Positions 26,013 through 36,396 of a stretch of 64,000 nucleotides of DNA are shown piece by piece. This stretch comes from Tetradesmus obliquus. Taxonomy: Eukaryota > Chlorophyta > Chlorophyceae > Sphaeropleales > Scenedesmaceae. The translations under genes were made by a program, and so were the position numbers. Under the pieces are notes generated by a model, which saw only the letters and a list, made by a program, of their open reading frames with translations, had not been told where the DNA came from and ran no database searches. The stretch is from contig CP126193.1 of assembly GCA_030272155.1 (NCBI GenBank), positions 6,510,001-6,574,000 on the forward strand. Direction: 5' to 3'. Each line of letters begins with the position of its first letter. Positions within the stretch are counted from its first letter, which is position 1.

Positions 26013-28846
26013 CAGCGCACCTGACTGTCCAGGACAGCGCCCCAGTCAGGCGGTTAGAGGACAGGTCGAGGGTTTTAAGCGCGGACAGGAAGAATAAACC
26101 CTGCGGCACGCTGCCCCTCAAGCGGTTGTGCGAGGCGTCAAAGGACTGCATGTAGGCCATCAGGGCGACTGAGTCATTGAGGGTGCCGTTGAGCCTGCAT
26201 GCGACAGAAAAAATCGCACAGCAGGTGAGATGCACATGACATGAATGATTGCATGTAGACCGTCAGCGCAACTGATTCGTTGAACACGCCGTTAAGGGCG
26301 GCAATGAGCACACGCAGAAACAGCACAGATGCGACAGCTGAGCGCAGCAATGCAGATCATGCACAGCAGCACTCATATCCACACACCCATTATACGATAC
26401 GTCCAGCCAGGTGAGGAAGGGCGCGCAGCACTGCACATGCCAGTACAATATGGTGCTTTGAAACCCAGCATATCGCGCCAACAAGACAGACGCACCCGTT
26501 ATATGACACGTCCAGCCAGGTGAGGAAGGGTGCGCGGTACAGGTTGCGCGGGATGGCCCCAGTGAAGGCGTTGTCACTGGCCAGATAGATGGAGAGCGAG
26601 GACCAGTCGTCACCAGCGGGCAGCACACCAGCGAAGTTGTTCATCTGCACAGGCACAGTAAACATAAATGATACAGGAGTTGTGATGCTGGCCAGGTAAA
26701 TGAACAGGACAACCAGTCGTCACTGCAGCGGACCAGCAAAGTTGTTCACCTGCACAGGCACAGCATACACAGGTGAACACAGATAAATGACACAGGAGTT
26801 TGTGATGCTAGCCAGGTGAATGCTGAGCGAGAACCAGCCATCAGTTGCAGGCAGCGGACCAGCAAAGTTGTTCACCTGTGGGCAGGCACCTGCACCAAAG
26901 TGAGGCACCATCAGCAGCGAAGCGTAAAGCAGCTGGTTTGCCAGCAGCAGTACCTGCAGCGCATTGCTGGACATACTTCTGCTTTTAGCAGGGAAGTAGG
27001 TAGCAGCAGAGGGTTGGACACCCGCCGAGCCACCAGCAGCATGTTTACGTTACTGGCAAGACACACAATCAACATTTCATTTGCACAGCAGCAGGGCTGC
27101 GGCGGTCAGCTGCACGTTCCACTCACCGACAGGTCCAGGTGCACCAGGTTGTGGCACCACTCCACGCCCTGCGCTGAGCCGTTGAGCACGTTGCGCCGCA
27201 CACTTAGCACCTAGCGCGGCAGCAGCAGCATTGACAGCAGCAGGTGCAGCAGCAGCTGCAGCTTCGGCTACCTAGCCAATCAAGCTGAGCACGCGGACCG
27301 CTGACATGACCACCTCACAGTAAGCTGCCTGCAACATATGTGGTGACCCGTCTCTCACAGCAGGTCAAGCACCTAGCTGGCCGCTGGCCGCACTTCCCGT
27401 TTGGTGTCGGGCCCGCAAAGGGGGCAGCTGCCCCTCAAACCAAACATGCGCGCAAGCACAGCACACCTGCTGCCACTCAGATAAGCACAATGCACATGCA
27501 CCAAACCCTGGTGCCTACCTCAAGTTTCGTGTCAGGCCCGCACAGTGGGTCAGGCAGCTGGCCCTCCAGCCAATTCATCTCCAGGTTCAGCTCAATCATC
27601 TGAGGCAGACCAAACACACCACCCCACTGCCACTGCAGCTGACGCAATGCATGCCAACCGCAGTGCGGCAACATGATACGTAGCAGTAGTACACTGTCTT
27701 TTGCATTCCTTTGCACATCCACCACCCGACAACAGCTCAAAGACCAGCAATCACCCATGCCTCACCTCCAGCTTGGTGTCGGGCCCGCACAACGGGTCGG
27801 GTAGCTGGCCCTCCAGCCGATTCACCTCCAGGTTGAGCTCAATCAGCTGAGGCAGCCCAAACAGGCCAGGCGGAATGGTGCCGACTAAGCCCAGGCCGTC
27901 CAGGGGGACTGCCCCTCCTGGCAGTGAGCGGTTGCGCGGGTCCAGCGTGACAAACGCTGCACGCGCAAATGCCGCAGGCAGCGTGGTACGCCAACATTAA
28001 AGCTGTTAGGTGTGCAACCAGCATGAGAAGGGCGAGAAACAGACATGGAAGGCCACCTCACCAGCTAGGTCGCAGTGAATCAACATCAACAAAGCCATAC
28101 GCATTGCAGCAGAAGGGCTGCCACTTGACGCGCCAGCCGCACCTTGTGCCGCCAGGTTGAGCCGCTTCAGCCGCCGCAGCTGCGCCAGCTGTGGTGGGAT
28201 GGTGCCAGTGAGCAGGTTGTTGTCCAGCAGCAGCACCTCCAGGCTGCTCATGTTGCCTAGCTGAGGGGGAATGCTGCCTGCAAAATACACACACAACACC
28301 GTAACAATAACAATGACGTCATAGGTGGTGCCAGTGAGCAGGTTGTTGTCCAGAAGCAGCACCTACAGGCTGCTCATGTTGCCCAGCTGAGAGGGATTGC
28401 CTGCAGGACACACACCAGGACTTGATTGTGCTGTTCACAAGAAGCCTCCTGATCAATTGCAATGCACTATGCTGCAGCAGCAGCCCGCGTGGGTCACATG
28501 ATGCAGCAGCGGCAACATCAACGGCGAGTGTGCAAGGGCGTTGCTCCCGCACATGCTGCTGCTGCCCTTTCAGCCTCGGTGCGGCAGGACTTCCGCCTTG
28601 CTGCACGCTGCTTATTGCAGGAGCCGCACCAGTAATGCAGGCGCCGGTGCGGTGCCCTGTATCAACTGGCTGTGACCGCTCAAATTCAAGTTCACACGCC
28701 TTACCTGCTGCTGGTAAGCACTGCAAGCTATTCAGCCGCACCTGTGATCCAGTTGCCGGTGAGGTGCAGCTCCCTGAGGCGTGTCAGCTGGCCCCATGCA
28801 GCAGTGAGGCTGCCTGAGATGCGGCCCTGCTTCAAGTCCAGCACCT

Positions 28847-28918
<72 letters not shown>

Positions 28919-30129
28919 GCAGCAGCAGCAGCAGCAGCAGCGGCAGCAGCAGCAGCAGCAGCAGCGGCAGCAGCAGCAGCGCGGCACACACATGTGAGGA
29001 TGGATGCACCGACGCGCATGCTGCTTGTCGTGCGAATCACCAGCAACAAGAAGTTCACAGCAGGCCAGGCACGCAGCTGCAGTCTGTTGCTGACGGCGTT
29101 GTTACTTGTTAGTATACTTGTTACGTACAGCCGCACCTGCAGCCCACATGCCTCCAGATTGAAGAAGGCATCCATGAGCACACCATCCTGCAAGCTGCCA
29201 TTCAAGTGGTTGACTCTCAGCGCCACCCCAGTCAACGCATTCTCAAGCATACACTTGTCGCCTTCAATACTGTCATCACTGCCCCCATCATCTGTGCCTG
29301 CCTCTGCTGCATCTGCAGCAGCTGCCTTGTCTGCTGCTGCCCTGCGGTTGCTGGGCGTCAAACTGCTGCTGGCACTGCCGCTGCTGCAGCAATCAATGCC
29401 GTGGAATTCGTTGCAGTACTTTGGCGGCTGAGGAGCGTCGCTGTCTGTTCCTGCAAGTTCCTGCACGCCCAGGTATGCTTCGCAGCCCTGTGCTGCTGCA
29501 TCTTCCCAGCCGTCTCTGCTCCATACAGTCCACCCAGAGACTGCAGGTAAGCATTGTGATGGTTGAAATGAAAAATGGAGCAAGCACAGCACAGCCAAGT
29601 GAGTGAGTGATGCTGCAGCTGCTGCAGCATGCATATGCTGCTGATGGCGTGCTCTGCATGTATGAGTCTGCACTCTGTGCACGTGCTGGGTGTTGCTGCT
29701 GCAGCACCTCCAAGTTACACATCGGCTGAAGCAGATGCCTGTGAGGTTGTAAAACCCTGTAGGCTATTGCTCAGTCAACACTTGATGTCAGCTACAAGCT
29801 GGCCACATGCAGCTGTGAACAGTGCAGATTGATGCTATCTGCTGTCCTCTGGGAAGCTGCTGTGCTAAGCAGCTGCTGTAGCATAGGAATCAGCAGCAAA
29901 AGACTTTGAACAGAACACCGAACGTGCCTATGTCTCCTGTGCGGGGTCCTGCTTGAGTCCTGTTGAATATCGTGACCAGCTGCTGGCACACGTGTAGCTG
30001 GCAGATGCGGTTGCACACACCATCACTGGTTCCTGGACAAATTATGTTGCTGTTGTACGTTGCAGTAAGCTGCTGTTGAGCCCCAACGTAGGCGATCAGG
30101 GCCAGCAGCAGGAGAAGCACGCGCTGCAT
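12676..30129 (-). CDS. LRR receptor-type class III nucleotidyl cyclase with two cyclase domains
   Basis: About 2,777 residues. Exons on -: 30129-30021 (donor uncertain), 29540-29137, 28844-28742, 28277-28143, 27956-27766, 27210-27127, 26644-26496, 26194-26021, 25748-24639, 24345-24183, 23546-23356, 22875-22775, 22031-21865, 21466-20737, 20387-20118, 19867-19705, 19134-19042, 18930-18341, 17655-17506, 17190-16907, 16710-16571, 16246-16117, 15735-14578, 14422-13631, 13428-12676. All phases agree. Order: signal peptide (MQRVLLLLLALIAYVGA), LRR cap with paired cysteines, plant-type LRRs (SIPPQLGNMSSLEVLLLDNN), Ser-rich stalk, one membrane span (about 904-925), first cyclase domain (VVVTDIEGYS with Asp966; QQEGDSFTVAF with Asp1009), second cyclase-like domain (exons 17190 to 13631), Gln/Ala tail. 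The first domain has both metal aspartates but lacks the Asn/Arg pair. The second lacks the aspartates but keeps NTAAR (Asn1863, Arg1867). It probably makes cAMP or cGMP in response to an extracellular ligand; which nucleotide is not decided. Confidence 0.85.
15998..16060 (-). repeat. Copy of the 3' edge of cyclase exon 16246-16117
   Basis: On - it reads INTAARYMEVAAHGGQ followed by a GTGCGG donor, nearly identical to the exon end at 16117. It lies in the following intron. An alternative donor is possible, but the phase shows no need for it. Confidence 0.75.
16385..16430 (-). repeat. Degenerate copy of the 3' edge of cyclase exon 16710-16571
   Basis: On - it reads FEEVAAAAGLFRGPW, matching AFREVAAD...LFRGP of the exon with a gap. 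It lies in the following intron. Confidence 0.6.
17376..17440 (-). repeat. Degenerate copy of the 5' edge of cyclase exon 17190-16907
   Basis: CTCTGCAG followed by a near copy of the ALFADLSAAVAG coding start, in the intron before the real exon. Confidence 0.65.
19171..19704 (-). repeat. 137-bp tandem array of an exon end plus its donor
   Basis: Four extra copies follow cyclase exon 19867-19705. Each has about 86 bases of exon (GGVNLSQLEAAAWATLLCPW on the coding frame), the donor, and about 51 bases of intron ending in TTTTTAG. Unit starts at 19705, 19568, 19431 and 19295 are spaced 137, 137 and 136 bp; the outermost is shorter and more diverged. The inner units are almost identical, so the array is recent. 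Since 86 is not a multiple of three, splicing in a unit would shift frame and meet a stop within about 11 codons. Confidence 0.85.
21619..21760 (-). repeat. Two decayed copies of the 3' edge of cyclase exon 22031-21865
   Basis: Segments at 21619-21690 and 21743-21760 repeat the EGDSF...TFCLQ|GT end of the exon carrying the second metal aspartate. The longer copy has an in-frame stop. Both lie in the following intron. Confidence 0.7.
22175..22485 (-). repeat. Copies of the 5' edge of cyclase exon 22031-21865
   Basis: Segments near 22175-22250 and 22420-22485, with a weaker trace near 22340-22370, repeat LMAAEPRL.TAALGIHNAAIR with the preceding acceptor. They lie upstream of the true exon, which alone continues into the EGDSF motif. 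Confidence 0.75.
22955..23076 (-). repeat. Two short copies of the 5' edge of cyclase exon 22875-22775
   Basis: Near 22955 and 23056 the - strand repeats the acceptor and the RRIEL coding start within a CTG-rich intron. Confidence 0.6.
23755..24125 (-). repeat. Three copies of the 3' edge of cyclase exon 24345-24183
   Basis: Segments at 24058-24125, 23933-24000 and 23755-23825 repeat EPSLAWQLDPAYYGYRGCSC. The first keeps the donor (GAG|GTGCGT), and divergence rises with distance from the exon. Confidence 0.8.
24415..24473 (-). repeat. Copy of the 5' edge of cyclase exon 24345-24183
   Basis: Repeats the acceptor and CPLIVRR plus DSISYPWAEG coding sequence upstream of the true exon. The copy is out of frame internally and is therefore treated as non-coding. 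Confidence 0.75.
26249..26300 (-). repeat. Copy of the 5' edge of cyclase exon 26194-26021
   Basis: On - it reads LNGVFNESVALTVYMQ against LNGTLNDSVALMAYMQ in the exon. Confidence 0.65.
26385..26432 (-). repeat. Copy of the 3' edge of cyclase exon 26644-26496
   Basis: On - it reads PFLTWLDVSYNG followed by a GTGTGG donor-like site, repeating the end of the LRR exon. Confidence 0.7.
26690..26880 (-). repeat. Two copies of the 5' edge of cyclase exon 26644-26496
   Basis: Segments 26690-26753 and 26811-26880 repeat NNFAGPLPATDGWFSLSIHLAS with a CAG acceptor in front. The true exon alone continues through the full LRR. Confidence 0.75.
27385..27620 (-). repeat. Two copies of the 3' edge of cyclase exon 27956-27766
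   Basis: 27533-27620 reads FGLPQMIELNLEMNWLEGQL and keeps a GTAGGC donor. 27385-27440 is a shorter, more decayed third version of the CGPDTKLE end. Confidence 0.75.
28318..28402 (-). repeat. Decayed copy of cyclase LRR exon 28277-28143
   Basis: Repeats QLGNMSSL and LLLDNNLLTGT from the following exon but contains an in-frame TAG. It is a dead duplicate in the preceding intron. Confidence 0.75.
28846..28981 (-). repeat. 136-bp (CTG)n tract at a cyclase acceptor
   Basis: On - this is about 45 CTG units with a few CCG interruptions, ending in the CAG acceptor of exon 28844-28742. It is the longest triplet tract in the window. Confidence 0.85.
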
Positions 30130-31931
30130 GGAGACGTGCAATGAAGCATTGTGGTGTCTATTTACTGCCTCGAACGTGAATTTGTGTACCACCAATACAT
30201 GTGGTGCGCACCTAAAGGACATCACCGAAGGAGACTGCAAGGCGACCGCGAAGGTTAGGGCTGGACGTCCAAGGAAAAGAAACTTCAAGCTGAATTTCTA
30301 CTTATGGAAGGCAAAATATTTTCCAAAAGATTTTAAATCCGTATTGTAAGCTTGAGGATGCAGCAGTACGTGCCGCCTGGTGGAGGCAATCCAACCAATG
30401 TTCCACAACTTGCAACTGCTTCCGTCACAGGGGAGATCTCAGACGGTCTGCCGTTGGCTTTGTTTCACAAAAGGCACCTGTAAGTCATGCATCTGTAAGC
30501 CGCATTTTCAGCAGTGTACGTCAGCAGTGGCCGCAACGGCCTCAAGCAGGCTAAGCCTCAGGCAGTGCTGTGAGACAACATGTCATGACCTCAGTCATGG
30601 ATCCATGGTATTAGCAGAGCTGGCAGGAAGGATACAACAGACAGTAATTTCTTTGGTTCGACCTTTGATTTGTGAGCCGCTAACATTGCTGTACGTACAC
30701 CTGAGGCAACAGCGTGCTCTGGGTGCCAACAACTTGGCCAATGAATCATGCCGAACAGGTACTCAACAAAAAAAAGCCGATGCCAGCGCCCACATGCCCC
30801 ACATGGATTCTCCTATCTCGAAGTAAAATTTGCAGGAACTTTTGCATACCGCTACATTGCACAGCCAGCAGAAGCGGGGTGACGGTTGCGCAGGGTTTTT
30901 GTTGAGTAGCACAACATGTGGTGCAGTTAACATGTGGTGCAGTGATCATGCAGGTTGCAAGTTAGCGCACACATTTGTCACAAAGCAGGCCCCAATGAAC
31001 GCCATAGTCATCAAACATTACACTGACAAGGGCGTCAATGCTGAGAGTGCAGGCCCGGCTCTGATACAGCAGGGCTTGCCATGAATTACTGTCAGCTGAT
31101 CGGCCCCAAGGTGCATGACATCATAAACACATGGCTGTCGCTCCCTCTGTCATGACAGCTCACCACACAGCAGAAGGGCACCCACCGTTTTCAGACAAAC
31201 CAGCAATCACCAGTCGTGTGCCACAATTCCGCCCATGCTGTATGCCATTGCCATGCTCAACTGCTGCGCATGAACTATACCGCGCTCTGCGGCCAGCTGC
31301 AGTGCTATAAAGCCAGTGACTGAGCAAACCGTCACAGTCAGAAACTGCCAGCGCACACCAACTACCTGCACAAAAGTGCAAAACACCGGACTGCCTGCCT
31401 CACCCAACGCTGGTGCAGCTGCAACTGCAGCTGGCAGGTTGACTGTACTGCTGCTGTATTGTGTTGAGGAGAGCCACAGCCTGCTGACTGCTACTCGCAG
31501 CAACAATCTGCCTCATCATGCAGCTGTCCATCCTGCAGGATGGCAGCAGCTGCTGCCTTTCCACCAGTGTGGGTACAGCTTCTTCCCAAGCCATGCTGAC
31601 AAGCCAGTCACAGCCACACGCATGCAATAAACACACATGCTGCCCCAGTTGCTATAGCCTAGCAGCACAACGACATTCTGCTGCTATGGGTGCTGCAACT
31701 GCCCAAAAGTTTTGCTCAACAGCTTGTGCTCGCACTGCAGCACAAGATGTTGGCCACCACTGGCCAACAGTGCTGCGCCACATGCTGCTGTCCAACGGTA
31801 GCCCAAAAGCCAAAGCAGCAACGATGCCTATGCCTCAGCGGCCCTGCCAAAACGACACTGCTGACGGCTGTACCATTGCTGTGCTTGAACTGCACCAGCT
31901 GCTGCTATGCTGCATGCTGCAGTGCTCCAGC
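30130..31931. other. Intergenic: cyclase promoter side and 3' region of the roadblock gene
   Basis: No supported gene. The right part, to about 31100, is C/A-rich on +, as expected for the 3' side of the - strand roadblock gene. The left part is the 5' side of the cyclase gene. A + strand frame at 30380-30826 has no family signature. Confidence 0.45.
31018..31022 (-). terminator. Candidate poly(A) signal TGTAA (roadblock gene)
   Basis: TTACA on + is TGTAA on -, about 0.9 kb after the stop codon and near the composition change. Confidence 0.3.
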
Positions 31932-32246
31932 CTAATCAGTCGAGGGGTCCTGCACTACAATGAGGTAGTACTCCCTCTGCCGCTCGAACTCTGGTGCTAT
32001 CATGATCTCATGCTTCTTTGAACGTATGCGAACAAACTTCAGCTCGTCTTCTGGGTCTAGATTCTTGACAACGCCACGCGCTTTGACTGTGAACTGGGAC
32101 ACCAGCGCTGCATACTGCACAGTCAGGTCGTTGTCAAACGTTGTGCGGATAGGGATGCCATCTGAGTTGATGATGACCACTCCTATCACGCCCTTGTGTG
32201 ACTGGATGCGCTTGAAGGTCTCTTCCACTGCGGCTAGGTCAGCCAT
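31932..32246 (-). CDS. DYNLRB: Dynein light chain, roadblock/LC7 type
   Basis: A single uninterrupted exon of 104 residues starting [15 protein letters not shown]. It matches the roadblock/LC7 family along its whole length: [20 protein letters not shown] (the conserved GIPI segment), [35 protein letters not shown] and [11 protein letters not shown] at the end. Human members are about 96 residues. The protein dimerises and binds dynein intermediate chains, in cytoplasmic and intraflagellar-transport dynein or in outer-arm dynein of cilia. Which of these applies is not decided from sequence. The frame stays open upstream, but the ATG at 32246 fits the family start. It is divergent from the CaaX four-span gene, with 637 bp between start codons. 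Confidence 0.93.
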   Translation of the reverse strand: MADLAAVEETFKRIQSHKGVIGVVIINSDGIPIRTTFDNDLTVQYAALVSQFTVKARGVVKNLDPEDELKFVRIRSKKHEIMIAPEFERQREYYLIVVQDPSTD

Positions 32247-32883
32247 GCTGCTGCTGAATGGTCCAGCAGGGCACTGGCCTGAGGTGCTGCTGCTGTTGTT
32301 GCTGCACGGCTGCAGCAGTATCACCAACACGTGGTACACGCACAGCAACGACTTTGAGGTGTTGAGTGCAATAACAGTGAGTACGTTGACGAAATCAGTC
32401 GGTTCGCGGCAGTCAACAGAACTACGCCAGGGAGGGAGGGGGCGTTGGCAAAACTTGCTCAGCAGAAGTTGTTTCAGACTCAAAGTTCTGGGTGCTCTTT
32501 GTATATGTTGTGCCAGATAGTCAAGCATAAGGCACTACCAATTTGAACCGGAAGTAGCTGGGCAGACAACAAGGGTTTCTGGTGTAGCAACCCGACGCTG
32601 TGGAGTCGATTTGAGTTTCAGAGTTCGCTTAGTTAAAATGCTGTCTGTGCACACTGTCGTATGAGTGCCGATTAATGTCGACAATTTCCGCATCTCAGCC
32701 ACCTGGTAGCCTTGCAGCCAAGTGAGCAGCAGATATACAATAGTTACGCCTGGATCGGGGTTTTCAGCGAGCCTACCGCTGCTGGAAGAGCTGCTTGCTA
32801 GACATCACCTACCGTGCCCTTGCAGCTCACGACAGCAAGCCATCAGCGCAACTAGGCAACGTGTCAAGCAGCACATTCGTGCA
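32247..32883. other. Divergent promoter region
   Basis: 637 bp between the start codons of two divergent genes. No clear TATA box seen. The + strand frame of the next gene stays open back to 32722, but those codons have no coding character. Confidence 0.45.
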
Positions 32884-34668
32884 ATGGGGCGTGTGAGGGA
32901 CTGGTTCTCTGAGCATCCGCCCAGCACCTGGGTGGTGTGCTTGGAAACAACAGTGAAAGCTCTCAATGCCCTGCTGCTGCTGCTGGGCCTGGCAGTGTTT
33001 GCATGGAGCATAGCCACAGTAGTTCAAATTCAAAACGAGCCTAACAGCCCAGAACCAGCGCCAGCACCCAGCCCTGTGCCTGGCCTGGTTGCCGCACAAG
33101 CACTGCTGCCACCAGCGCGCCTCAGCAATGCGCTTGCAGCAGCTGCTGCTGGCAGCCAAGCAGCAGCAGCAGCAGCAGCAGCGCCGCCACCATTGGCAGC
33201 CATCAGCCATGCCACACTGATGAACGTGCCCTGGTTTATCTTTGTGTTTGGCGCGCTGGGAGCAGCAACAGCATTCTGCGCAACCATGGCTCTTCTGGGC
33301 GTGCGCATGCGCAGCTTGGGCTGCATGAACGGCCACATCTTCTGCATGTGCCTGCTGCTGACAGGCCAGGCGTGTGCAGCAGTGGCCTTTTTTGTGGATG
33401 CTGGCTGGGAGCAGCGGCTGCCAGACATTGATGAAAAGCTCAAGACCTTCCTGGCAGAGCGGCTGCAGGTGGGTAGGGGTGCAGACGTGCTTCAATTGCA
33501 TTGGTCGATGCAACGAGGACAGGAGGGCGCAATGCTGTGGTGTAAGGTGCCGCAGTAGTTTGTAGTTTGATTCCAAGTAGTGGAGTTTGACTCCAAGTAG
33601 TGGCTAGTTGCAGGCACGCAGCAGGCATCCCTGGCGGGTTGTGCCGCAATGGTGGCAATGCCGCTGCCACCCTTCTGTGTTGCTGCTGCTGTAGGCCAGC
33701 ACTAGCATCACCTCAGCAGCAGGCAGCAGCGTGCTCTGCCCTGCTCACAGCTTCAGCAGTCGTATATGCTTGTGCACTATGCTGATGTGCTGCTACCTGC
33801 TGCCACCACAATCAGCAGTCTGCCGCAGTCAACATGTTATGTCCTTGTCTTCCTTGTCATTTACGCTGCTGCCGCAGGTGTGCAAATGGCTGGGCCTGGC
33901 ACTGGCGCTGCTGCAGCTGTGCACGCTGCTGCTGAGCTGCTGGCTGCAGGCAGCGTATGTGCGGGCGGAGGAGGCAGCAGAAGATGCTGACGAGGAGGCC
34001 TCATGGCACCGCAGGCCGCTGCTGCAGGCGCAGGCCAGGTGCGCTCCTGCAAGTGCAAACGAATGCGGGTGAAGCCAACATGCTGTGCATCTGGTGATGA
34101 TGTTACTGGGCAGGCTGGGGGTTGTTGGGGTGGGAGAATGCGTGGTGTGTGGTGAGGCGGCAGGCAAATGGCATGGGAAGCAGCAGGATCTTGACGAGCA
34201 GGCCTTTTGGCACCACAGGCCGCTGCTGCAAGCGCAGGCCATGTACACTCTGTGTATGCAAGTTCTAGTTCATGCAGCTGAGCCCCTGTGCTGTGCATGT
34301 AGCTACGCTGCAGGCCTCTCTCTCATATCTGAGGCAGGTGTCGGGGAAGCAGGTTGCTGCATCAACACCCTGCGCACTCATCAAGCATACCCAGCAGTTT
34401 GAGCTGATGTTGCTGCCTGCCGAGCTGCGTCTCCTGCCCCCACAGGCGTCAGCAGCAGCAGCCGCCAAGCCGTGGCCCCAGCCCAGTGCCCAGTGCCCCT
34501 GGTGGCTCTGCAGCAGCAGATGATGACGGCTGGAGCGAGCGCATGCAGCAGCAGTATGGGTTGGACACCAGCCAGTTTGGCTACCGGCCGGGCAGCAGAG
34601 GGGCAGCTGCTGCTGGAGGCGCAGCGGGCCAGCAGGCGGAAAGCAAGGCCGGGTGTGTAGTGATGTGA
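32884..34668 (+). CDS. Four-span membrane protein with C-terminal CaaX motif (TOM2A/tetraspanin-like)
   Basis: Three exons join in phase (32884-33468, 33878-34038, 34446-34668), giving 322 residues. Four hydrophobic segments are visible at about 26-47, 115-140, 149-171 and 198-222. The first luminal loop is Pro/Ala-rich, and the third-to-fourth loop is short (about 26 residues) with no CCG motif, so it is not a classical tetraspanin. The C-terminal tail is soluble and ends GCVVM, a CaaX prenylation signal on Cys319; Met at the last position favours farnesylation. Four spans plus a farnesylation motif is the plan of plant TOM2A, a tonoplast protein, but sequence identity was not tested. Start chosen at MGRVRDWF, just before the first span. 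An exon-edge duplicate lies in the second intron. Confidence 0.75.
34190..34240 (+). repeat. Copy of the 3' edge of CaaX-protein exon 2
   Basis: Repeats GACGAG.AGGCCT..TGGCACC.CAGGCCGCTGCTGCA..CGCAGGCCA from 33988-34038, about 200 bp downstream in the following intron. Confidence 0.75.
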
Positions 34669-35510
34669 ACTGTGTGTGCTGCTACGTTGATGCTGCAGGC
34701 TCTTTGTGGACAATGTCCTGCATAGAGTGGGGTCTGTTTGCTTAGGATGTGGCTCAGCCGCAGAGTTTGCTTGGTCTCAGTTGTACATGTAGATGGTTGT
34801 CTTACTGTTGCAGCGCAGCAGACTGGCTACTGCAGCCTGCTGCAGCTCCCTGTGTGGCCTTTTCTTCAGGCAGCTCCCCGCTGGTACTCAACTTCACCTG
34901 CCACCAGGTGCAATTGCAATTTGCAGCATCTGCGCTGGCTTGGCGCGTGATACAGCCTGGCTGTGCTGTGCAGTTGGCAGGCGCTCATGATGCAAATCAA
35001 AAGTATGTAGCCGCAGCTCCGATGCTGGTGTTTGCAACAAGTGCTCGGTCAAGGCGTGAGGCACTTGTTGTTCACGCTCATCACACCTGCTGATGCACCA
35101 CGTGATTCAAGGCAGTTGTCAAGGTCAGTACTGTACAACCCATAGTATCAGCAATTCCTGGCATGCAGTGTGGCGTATGCTGGATCGTATGCTGCCTGCC
35201 AACATAAGACACAGCAGCAGAGGCTCGCTGTGCTTGTGTGGTGAGAGTTGCTGCTGTTGTATAACCGCCGCGATGTTGCCAGAAAGCCTGGTCCGAGTTG
35301 AGACAGTGCACATTTGTGCTGCACATAACCTGGTGTTGTCTAGGCGTGAGTATGTTCACCTGCCAGGGAATGTGGCAGCTTGATTGGTGGTGAGAGGCTG
35401 AACGTGCAACTTGTTGCAGCTCCCTGCTGGCTGGTTATGAGTACTGCCAACACTGCATCCCCGCTGCTCGGAGAGTCGACTGCACCATGAGAACATAATG
35501 AACTCTGCTC

Positions 35511-35515
35511 TGTAA
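35511..35515 (+). terminator. Candidate poly(A) signal TGTAA (CaaX gene)
   Basis: TGTAA about 0.84 kb after the stop codon, at the strand-composition flip. Confidence 0.35.
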
Positions 35516-35719
35516 CATAGATGCACTGATGGGTGTATGTGCGAGACAAACGTGACGTAATTGCCATGCCACAAACCAGCGAAGCACCAACAGAAGCCCA
35601 ACTTGATGGCTTAATGACAGCATGCGCATGCAATGGTGGCTGCAGGAATGTGTAGAAGCGCTGCAATCAAGGCTAGCGAATCATGCATGACCTTGCAAGC
35701 AAACAAAGAACACGTGTCG

Positions 35720-35724
35720 TTACA
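35720..35724 (-). terminator. Candidate poly(A) signal TGTAA (LRR paralogue A)
   Basis: TTACA on +, facing the + strand signal 205 bp away, in the CA-rich half. Confidence 0.35.
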
Positions 35725-36396
35725 GCCTGTAAGTGCAGGCCATGCAGTGCAGATACTGGCATAGTGCAGCACAACACGGTATGCTGCAACAGTAGCTGTT
35801 GATGAGAAAAGTGCTGCCGGTATGCTCAGGCCATGTGCAGCGGCTGCACGAGTATACTGTGCACAAGCCACGCATGCACGAGCTTGCACACACGCAACCA
35901 CAGCGTTGCTGATGTGGCAGCACCATGACACTCCTAGAGCCGCTGAACACATTGAGAGCAGCGAGTGCAGCCAAAAGACCACAGCTCCATGGCGCAACTG
36001 CAAACTGCCACAGTCAATTGCCGCACAGCTACTGTGTGCAACCAGCACTGCACTGGCACGCTACTGCCACACTGCCAATGGATCAAATGCAAGTCCTCGT
36101 AGCAGCCTATCATACCTCTCAGGCCTATAACAGCAGCCCGGATGACAAGCGCAAGCAGGTGAAGCAACTGCACTCGTGAAAGCACACTGCGCTGTCAGCG
36201 CATGGACCCATAGATATGCAGCAAGACAACGCTCAGACGTTTGCACACCAAGCCCTGAATGCTTCAACAGTGCAGCACTGCAAGCTGTACAGCAGCAGTG
36301 TCCTGGCACGAATAGTAATCAACTACGTAGTTGAGTGGTATACCACTACCACCCAATGCTCAACACTGTTGGCTGAGCCAGATGCTGCCCACAATG

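Larger units (their letters stand above)
34669..36396. other. Convergent 3' regions of the CaaX gene and LRR paralogue A
   Basis: No supported gene. The + strand is TG-rich to about 35450 and CA-rich from about 35640. Candidate poly(A) signals flank the flip: TGTAA at 35511-35515 (+) and TTACA at 35720-35724 (signal on -). Confidence 0.5.

Noticed and set aside
28846-28981. Poly-Ser or poly-Leu protein from the triplet tract
   Set aside because: The tract ends exactly at an acceptor, and the flanking exons join in phase without it.
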